A stretch of DNA of 10,934 nt from Chloroflexota bacterium (lineage in GTDB: Bacteria > Chloroflexota > Dormibacteria > Aeolococcales > Aeolococcaceae): NCBI GenBank assembly GCA_003491925.1, contig DNAU01000230.1:1-10934 (forward strand), given 5' to 3'. Positions 1 to 4,626 of the stretch are shown piece by piece. The notes beneath the pieces are model-generated. The model was not told the origin of the DNA and did not search any database. It saw nothing but the letters and a program-made list of their open reading frames with translations. The position numbers and the translations under genes were made by a program. Position 1 is the first letter of the stretch. The number at the start of each line of letters is the position of its first letter.

Positions 1-264
1 CTCGGTCACCATTCCAAGCATCGATCCATCCCGTGAACCCGGGCGGGACCGTTCGTCTCGTCCGGAATTGGCGTGGTCGCCTGGGATTGTAGCCAGACGG
101 CCGGGAGAACCCGCCCGTTCTGACCAATGGCATCGCCGGTCCCGGGACCGCGGTCACAGGCCTGCGGGAGCAAGGTCCCCTGTCGATCCCCACGATCGCG
201 CCCCGCGATCACGCGGCGTGCCCGGGCTTCGGTGGGCCGGGCGGGTCTGCCACCATCCGGTGAG
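1..264. other. Non-coding leader region with palindromes
   Basis: No convincing gene lies here. Open frames crossing it have no family resemblance and stay open only because of the GC bias. It holds a perfect 14-bp palindrome, CGGTCCCGGGACCG, at 137-150, flanked by the outer arms TGACC (121-125) and GGTCA (152-156). It also holds a 7-bp stem, GATCGCG (194-200) with CGCGATC (204-210), around a CCC loop. Neither is followed by a T run on either strand, so they are not classical intrinsic terminators. They could be operator sites or the transcript end of a gene to the left of the window. No good -35/-10 pair for the gene at 265 was found. Confidence 0.5.
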
Positions 265-1131
265 ATGCCCCTGCCGCAGACCCTGCTGGTGATCGTGGGC
301 GACGAGCTGCTGGGCGGGTTCACGACCGACACGAACGGGACCCTGGCGGCCCGCCGCCTCTTCGAGGCTGGCTATCCGGTGCGGCGGATCGAGATCGTCG
401 GCGACGCCGTCGATGACATCGCGGTCGCAGTGCGGCGGGGGATCGACGACCCCTCGATCACGCGGGTGATCGTCGCCGGAGGCATCGGTCCCACCCCGGA
501 CGATCGCACCCACGAAGCGGTCGCCCGAGCCCTGGGCCGCGAGCTGGTGGAGCATCCCGCGGCGCTCCACCACATCGAGACCCTGGTGGCCAGGATGCAT
601 GCCGCCGGCTGGGTGTCGAGCCCGGCACCCACCCCGGCAAACCGGAAGATGTCCCGGATGGCGCAGGGGGTGGGGATCCTGGACAACCCGCGGGGCATGG
701 CTCCCGGCCTCGCCGTGGAGCTGGGCCCGGCGCCGGCTGCCGGCACCGCCGACGACCGGCGAGCGGCGAGATCCGCGACCGGGACCGGCGAGGTCGGGAC
801 CGAGGCGGTCGCCCCCTCCCCCTGGAGCCGGTGGCTCTTCGTCCTGCCGGGGGTGCCCCGGGAGTTCGCGGCAGTGCTCGAGGACGTGCTCATCCCCTCC
901 CATTTCGCCGGCAGCCAAGCCATGGCCGTGGTCGAGACCCGGCATCCCGGAGCCATCGAGGCCGACTTCGCCGAGCCCATGCGCCGGCTGGAGATGGAGT
1001 TCCCCGACGTCGCGGTCGGCTCCTACCCTCAGCAGCGGGGCCGCGACCTGGTCATCCGGATGCGCGGCACCGACCCGGAGCGGGTCCGGGCCGCGGAGGA
1101 GCGCCTGCGGGAGCTGCGCGCCGAGGCCTGA
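265..1131 (+). CDS. CinA N-terminal-type (MoaB/MogA fold) protein, no PncC domain
   Basis: A 288-residue protein of the MoCF_biosynth/CinA N-terminal family (PF00994 fold). Family hallmarks are in order: the GDELLGG loop (12-18) after strand 1, DTN (22-24), the GGIGPTPDDRT loop (72-82), NPRGMAPG (141-148) and LPGVPREF (194-201), then a roughly 85-residue C-terminal part like the CinA KH-like domain. Full CinA proteins are about 400-430 residues and end in a nicotinamide-nucleotide deamidase (PncC) domain; that domain is absent here, since a TGA follows and a convergent gene begins. Family members bind nucleotides or molybdopterin, and CinA has ADP-ribose pyrophosphatase activity; the exact reaction here is unknown. 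An Ala/Thr/Gly-rich insert at about 155-188 splits the fold just before LPGVP and looks like a disordered loop. The ATG at 265 starts directly at strand 1; GGTGAG abuts it with no spacer, so translation may not use that site. A GTG at 232 is an alternative start. Confidence 0.85.
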   Translation: MPLPQTLLVIVGDELLGGFTTDTNGTLAARRLFEAGYPVRRIEIVGDAVDDIAVAVRRGIDDPSITRVIVAGGIGPTPDDRTHEAVARALGRELVEHPAALHHIETLVARMHAAGWVSSPAPTPANRKMSRMAQGVGILDNPRGMAPGLAVELGPAPAAGTADDRRAARSATGTGEVGTEAVAPSPWSRWLFVLPGVPREFAAVLEDVLIPSHFAGSQAMAVVETRHPGAIEADFAEPMRRLEMEFPDVAVGSYPQQRGRDLVIRMRGTDPERVRAAEERLRELRAEA

Positions 1132-1155
1132 GCGAGGCCGCGGCCGCGGGGCTCA
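1130..1155. terminator. Palindrome between convergent genes
   Basis: The 21-bp gap between two convergent stop codons contains a perfect 12-bp palindrome, CCGCGGCCGCGG (1138-1149). It is flanked by GAGC (1130-1133) and GCTC (1151-1154), which can also pair. Its position suits a bidirectional transcript end, but there is no T tract on either strand, so this is inference from position and symmetry. Confidence 0.3.
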
Positions 1156-1884
1156 GCGACCCGGGTAACGGAGCACGTTCCGGCTCTGCTCCACCTCGGC
1201 GATGATCTGCGGGGGCGCCCCCGCCCAGAGGCCGTCGTAGAAGCGCTGGCGCTCGGCGGCATCCTCGTCCGGGGGCAGCCCGGGGAGCCCCTGGCGGCGG
1301 CGGTCGATCCAGGGGGGGATGGCCTGACCCACCAGGTTGCGGCCGACCTTGATGTCGACCTCCGGGTCACGTCCCTCGTCGACCTCCACGCCCACCTGAA
1401 CGATCACACCGGTGTGGTCGAACATCTTCCAGGTGCGGACCCAGCGCCGGGCTCCGCCAGCCGTCGGGTGAACCACCCGGAGGGGCTCCGCGGCGACCTG
1501 GTCATTGGTCCCCGGGCGGCAGAGCCCCCAGAGCAGCTCGAGAACCCGCGGCTCGAGGACGTCGCCGACGTAGTCGGCCAGCGACGGCGACCGGTTGTCC
1601 AGGTCAGGGAGCGCCTGCACCATCTGGAACTCGCCGCCGACCGCCGCGAAGAGGCGGGCATGACGGCGGCAGAAGACCCGGCCCTCGACCACCAGCTGGT
1701 GGTCGGGGCACCACGCGGTCGGGCAGAGCCGGCCGCGACGATCCACATAGGCGCAGGTCACGCCGTCATGGCGGCGGCAGGCGTACTCCGAGCAGGCCAG
1801 CGTGCCGCGCAGCTGACGCGGTACGGGGGGCGCAGCGGCTGCGGGAGGGGGGGGCGGATCAGCCTCCTTCTTCCAGAACAGCAT
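1153..1884 (-). CDS. Unrecognised Cys/His-rich (putative zinc-binding) protein
   Basis: A 243-residue protein that I do not recognise. It begins MLFWKKEAD, followed by a Pro/Ala-rich stretch (10-22) that is probably a flexible linker. A dense Cys/His block follows: C31, C36, H39, C44, C54, C59, H62, C72 and H75. The repeated C-x4-C-x2-H spacing (31-39 and 54-62) and the final C-x2-H (72-75) look like two interleaved zinc sites. From about 100 onward the protein is a mixed region with no Cys cluster (one Cys, at 122), including a beta-rich part (147-186) with many Trp, Val and Asp residues. No signal peptide or membrane helix is visible, so it is probably cytosolic. The ATG has no clear Shine-Dalgarno. 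TAAGAT lies 12 nt upstream of it, but no matching -35 was found. It stands alone, 210 bp downstream of the cold-shock gene. Function cannot be assigned; nucleic-acid or protein binding through the zinc block is only a guess. Confidence 0.75.
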   Translation of the reverse strand: MLFWKKEADPPPPPAAAAPPVPRQLRGTLACSEYACRRHDGVTCAYVDRRGRLCPTAWCPDHQLVVEGRVFCRRHARLFAAVGGEFQMVQALPDLDNRSPSLADYVGDVLEPRVLELLWGLCRPGTNDQVAAEPLRVVHPTAGGARRWVRTWKMFDHTGVIVQVGVEVDEGRDPEVDIKVGRNLVGQAIPPWIDRRRQGLPGLPPDEDAAERQRFYDGLWAGAPPQIIAEVEQSRNVLRYPGR

Positions 1885-2076
1885 GGCTACTGGCCGATCT
1901 TAGGTGCTGATCCAATGCGTTGCGCACGATCGTGTCGCGGTTCTGTCTCACCGAACCGGCCCCGGCCGGGCACCGCCGCCGCATCCGTACCCGCCGCAGC
2001 CCCGTCCACAGCCGGTTGCGGGCGCGCATCCTCCGCGGCGGCGCCGTATCCGGGCGACCGGTTGGCCCCGGCCACC

Positions 2077-2103
2077 CCGCTCAGGAAGCCCCGCTCAGGA
2101 GCC
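2077..2103. repeat. Short tandem duplication across the cold-shock gene stop
   Basis: CCGCTCAGGAAGCC (2077-2090) is followed directly by CCGCTCAGGAGCC (2091-2103), a near-perfect duplication differing by one base. The TGA stop of the cold-shock gene lies in the second copy. The first copy carries an equivalent TCAGGA just past the stop. It is probably a slippage duplication with no evident function. Confidence 0.5.
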
Positions 2104-2298
2104 CTTGCGGAGGTTGCGGACGCGCGGCCCCTTTGGGCTGTCGACGAGGTCGAAGCTGACCGCCTCCCCCTCCTCCAGCGAGTCGAAGTCGACCAGGGTG
2201 ACCTCGGTGCGATGAAAGAAGGCTTCGGCGCCGTCATCGGCGCGCACAAACCCGAAACCGCGGTCAGGGATGATCTTCTTGATTCGGCCTGCGGTCAC
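2095..2298 (-). CDS. Cold-shock domain protein (CspA family)
   Basis: A 67-residue single-domain cold-shock protein (PF00313, OB fold) that would bind single-stranded RNA or DNA in the cytoplasm and act as an RNA chaperone. RNP1 is RGFGFV (13-18) and RNP2 is AFFHRT (26-31); the DDG turn (21-23), SLEEGEAVSF (40-49) and KGPRVRNL (56-63) match the rest of the fold. The aromatic KWF near the N terminus of E. coli CspA is KKI here, and the Ser after the RNP2 His is Arg-Thr, so part of the usual stacking surface is missing. I chose the GTG at 2298 because a strong GGAGGG site lies 9 nt upstream (2308-2313). A longer TTG-start reading from 2331 would add 11 residues and put that ribosome binding site inside the coding region. 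The shorter form is also the normal family length. Confidence 0.9.
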   Translation of the reverse strand: MTAGRIKKIIPDRGFGFVRADDGAEAFFHRTEVTLVDFDSLEEGEAVSFDLVDSPKGPRVRNLRKGS

Positions 2299-2307
2299 TT
2301 CGCGGGT

Positions 2308-2313
2308 CCCTCC
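2308..2313 (-). promoter_or_regulatory. Ribosome binding site of the cold-shock gene
   Basis: GGAGGG on the - strand, with a 9-nt spacer to the GTG at 2298. It decides the start codon: the upstream in-frame TTG at 2331 would translate through it. Confidence 0.7.
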
Positions 2314-2432
2314 AAGGACGGACGCTGACAACCAATCTCGGTGACAAATACTGGCGCCCGCAATGCTTTCCCCGGGTCAGCACCAGGGTCTGCGGCCACA
2401 AATGTCGAGCGAGTCAGGGCTCTCCCAAGTCC

Positions 2433-3626
2433 TCAGACCTCGCTGCCGTCGAGGATAGCAGGCTCGTCGTCGTGCTCGCGCCGCCACCCCGCGGCGACGT
2501 CGAGCAGGCTGTCGGGGAGGTTCGCGTAGTAGGCGTCGACGTCGAGGCGCGCCGGCCAGGGGTGGGGCTCGGCCACGTCCAGGCCGGCCCGCGCGGCGCG
2601 GGCGTAGACGTCGAGCGCGGGTCGCTCGGTGCCGTCCAGCCGGATCAGCCCCGAGCGCAGCAGCCAGCCGCTGCGGTCGTAGGGGGCGCGCTCCGCGAGC
2701 CGGCGATGCAGGTCGCACCAGCGGGTCGCCCGCAGCCCGCAGATGCCGGCCTCCGCCCGGCGCTCGAGCAGCTCGTCGATGGCCGCGGCCGCCGCGACCT
2801 CCTCGATCCCCTCCGCGTCGCCGTCCGGAGAGGGCGCCGCCAGAGCCAGACCGATCGGCACCCGGGATTCGCCGGCCAGCGCCTGGGCCAGCTGGGCGAG
2901 GAAGCGCAGCGCCGATGGCTCCGCGAGACCGAGACGCCGGAGGTGACTGGGCCGCACCGCGACATCGATGCGGTCGAGATGTGGCGCGACCGCCCCGAGC
3001 CTCACGCCACGGCCACTCAGGATGTCGTCGGCGCCGAGGGTGAGGTGGACACGATCGCCCTGCTCGCGCAGCGGATCGCCGACCAGCCTGACCCAGGTCG
3101 CCAGGTCGGCGATCCGCCGGGGCCGGATGATGCCGGCGGGATCGTCACCAAGGTCCCAGGCGTCGATCGCCGGGTGATTGGCAAAGCCCGCCGCCATGGC
3201 GCGCGCCCACCGATCGGCGAGCTCGAGCATGAGCGGATCGGTCCAGACGTGGCGGGGGACTCCCGGCTCGATCAGGCCGTCGCTCAGCACCCGCGCGGCG
3301 CTCCCGCGCCGGCCGCGCAGCACGGTCCGGCCGGGCAGCATCACGCAGTCGCCGTGAGCCTGGACGAAGAGCACCGGCACCAGCCCGATCCCATCGGCGA
3401 GCGCGGCGCGGAGCAGGCTCTCGAACTCGGCGAGGCGCCGGGGGTCGACCCTGTGCGCGTCGGGCATGAAGGCATCCCAGGCCAGCCCGATGCGGACCTG
3501 ACGGATGCCCGCTCGCGCGATCGCCGCGAGATCCGAGCTGACCCGCGCACGATCGAAGGCATGCCAGAGGAAGGGACCGCTCGCGCTGGGCTGGTAGTCG
3601 ACCCCGACGCCGAGCTCGCCGCTCAA
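2433..3626 (-). CDS. Glycoside-hydrolase-like TIM barrel, catalytic residues apparently lost
   Basis: A 397-residue protein resembling the clan GH-A (GH5/cellulase-like) barrel. The early strands read GVGVDYQP (6-13) and IRQVRIGLAW (41-50), with IGLVPVLF at 80-87. HPAIDAWDLGDDP (151-163) sits where active members have the strand-4 motif ending Gly-Asn-Glu-Pro, and the Glu is the acid/base. Here Asn-Glu is Asp-Asp. Strand 7, SRVPIGLALAAP (254-265), should carry the nucleophile Glu but has none between 254 and 270. The strand-8 end, DRSGWLLRSGLIRLDGTERPAL (317-338), is typical of the family. I infer a non-hydrolytic sugar-binding or degenerate protein. No signal peptide is seen, so it is probably cytosolic. 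The start is TTG at 3626, overlapping the SDR stop in a TTGA; this is the only start that includes strand 1 without running deep into the SDR gene. Confidence 0.7.
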   Translation of the reverse strand: MSGELGVGVDYQPSASGPFLWHAFDRARVSSDLAAIARAGIRQVRIGLAWDAFMPDAHRVDPRRLAEFESLLRAALADGIGLVPVLFVQAHGDCVMLPGRTVLRGRRGSAARVLSDGLIEPGVPRHVWTDPLMLELADRWARAMAAGFANHPAIDAWDLGDDPAGIIRPRRIADLATWVRLVGDPLREQGDRVHLTLGADDILSGRGVRLGAVAPHLDRIDVAVRPSHLRRLGLAEPSALRFLAQLAQALAGESRVPIGLALAAPSPDGDAEGIEEVAAAAAIDELLERRAEAGICGLRATRWCDLHRRLAERAPYDRSGWLLRSGLIRLDGTERPALDVYARAARAGLDVAEPHPWPARLDVDAYYANLPDSLLDVAAGWRREHDDEPAILDGSEV

Positions 3627-4456
3627 AAGACGAAGAGGTCGATGCCGCCGCCCACGTGGATCACCTGACCGGTGATGTAGCGGGCTTCGGGAGAGGCCAG
3701 GAAGACGACCAGGGAGGCCACGTCCTCGGGCTCGCCCATGCTCCGCATCGCCGTGCGCAGCACCATCCGCTCGTTCATCCGCGGGTTGCCCGCGGTGAAC
3801 GCCTCGGTGGCGATGATGCCGGGCGCGATCACGTTGCTGGTGATGCCGAAACGGGCCCCCTCCAAGGCCATCGACTTGCCCAGCCCGATCAGCCCGGCCT
3901 TGGTGGCCGAATACGACGCCTGGCCGAAGCCTCCCAGGGTTCCAGCCACTGATGACATGAAGACGATGCGGCCCCAGTTCTGCTCCCTCATGTAGGGCCA
4001 CGCCGCCTTGGTGCAGTTGTAGGCGCCGGTGAGGTTGACCCGGAGATCGCGCGCCCACAGCTCGTCGCTCTGGTTCTCGATCTGGCCGACGTGGTCGAGG
4101 GTGCCCGCGTTGTTGACCAGGATGTCGACGGAGCCGAGCTCGCGCTTGACCTGCGCCAGCACCGACTCCACCTGATCGCGATCGGTCACGTCCATCTTGA
4201 GTGCCATCGACCGGCGGCCCATGGAGCGGATCTCGGCGCTGGTGCGCTCGGCGTAGACGACGTTGTGGGAGGTGAAGAGCTGGGCCAGCGCCGACTGCGA
4301 GGCGTCTGCCACCTGCTGCAGGTCGGGGTCGGACTCGAGGAGGATGTCGGTGACCACCACATCCGCCCCGGCGCGGGCCAGGGCCAGCGCATCGGCACGG
4401 CCCAGGCCACGGGACCCCCCGGTCACCACCGCCACCCGGCCGCTCAGATCAAACAT
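3623..4456 (-). CDS. Short-chain dehydrogenase/reductase (SDR), classical type
   Basis: A 277-residue NAD(P)-dependent oxidoreductase with a Rossmann fold. It shows TGGSRGLG (12-19, dinucleotide-binding loop), D37 at the end of strand 2 (favouring NAD(H)), DV (89-90), NNAG (115-118), the catalytic Ser169 in SSVAG, and Tyr182/Lys186 in YSATK, followed by PGIIATE (212-218). The substrate is an unknown alcohol/ketone. It is longer than the usual 250 residues because of a roughly 22-residue insert between D37 and the helix ending IRSMGRR. An insert at this place is known from mycofactocin-dependent SDRs, but no mycofactocin gene is in the window, so this is only a hint. The ATG at 4456 has GGAGG with a 5-nt spacer; the in-frame GTG at 4468 would overlap that site. 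It is the first gene of a two-gene unit with the TIM-barrel gene. Confidence 0.93.
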   Translation of the reverse strand: MFDLSGRVAVVTGGSRGLGRADALALARAGADVVVTDILLESDPDLQQVADASQSALAQLFTSHNVVYAERTSAEIRSMGRRSMALKMDVTDRDQVESVLAQVKRELGSVDILVNNAGTLDHVGQIENQSDELWARDLRVNLTGAYNCTKAAWPYMREQNWGRIVFMSSVAGTLGGFGQASYSATKAGLIGLGKSMALEGARFGITSNVIAPGIIATEAFTAGNPRMNERMVLRTAMRSMGEPEDVASLVVFLASPEARYITGQVIHVGGGIDLFVF

Positions 4457-4461
4457 CGCCG

Positions 4462-4466
4462 CCTCC
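4462..4466 (-). promoter_or_regulatory. Ribosome binding site of the SDR gene
   Basis: GGAGG on the - strand, with a 5-nt spacer (CGGCG) to the ATG at 4456. It rules against the in-frame GTG at 4468. Confidence 0.7.
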
Positions 4467-4486
4467 ACGTCGAACCGCCGGACCCG

Positions 4487-4492
4487 ATTATG
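4487..4492 (-). promoter_or_regulatory. Possible -10 box for the SDR gene
   Basis: CATAAT on the - strand matches the TATAAT consensus at five of six positions, in an otherwise GC-rich gap. The start codon is about 30 nt downstream. No recognisable -35 lies 16-18 bp upstream and there is no extended -10 TG, so support is weak. Confidence 0.3.
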
Positions 4493-4573
4493 GTGAAGGT
4501 GGGCCGGCTCGTGGCGAGACCACCCGGGCCCCGCCTCCCCGGGGAGACCGGGGGCTGGTCGGCGGCCATCCCG

Positions 4574-4624
4574 GCCCTCCCCGAAGAGGTTGGGTGGGGA
4601 GGGCTCGCGCCCTCCCCACCCAAC
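4574..4624 (-). terminator. Perfect 16-bp hairpin ending the Ig-repeat gene, with a competing arm
   Basis: GTTGGGTGGGGAGGGC (4589-4604) and its exact complement (4609-4624) enclose a TCGC loop. The hairpin begins 2 nt after the TGA of the surface-protein gene on the - strand. This is the strongest stem in the window and most likely ends that transcript, although only CTCTTC follows it rather than a U tract. GCCCTCCCC at 4609-4617 is repeated exactly at 4574-4582, so GGGGAGGGC (4596-4604) can pair with either copy, giving two mutually exclusive hairpins. Confidence 0.65.
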
Positions 4625-4626
4625 GC

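Noticed and set aside
154..945. 263-residue - strand open frame
   Set aside because: It is antisense to the CinA-type gene, which has clear family motifs; the antisense product is Gly/His/Arg-rich without a fold.
1414..2328. 304-residue + strand open frame spanning two - strand genes
   Set aside because: It crosses the Cys/His-rich gene and the cold-shock gene and has no domain; the cold-shock motifs on the other strand are decisive.
2472..3668. 398-residue + strand open frame
   Set aside because: It is antisense to the TIM-barrel gene, with composition typical of a GC-bias shadow and no recognisable family.
3627..4058. N-terminal extension of the TIM-barrel gene
   Set aside because: It would overlap the well-supported SDR gene by over 400 bp in another frame, and the extra residues have no homologous look.
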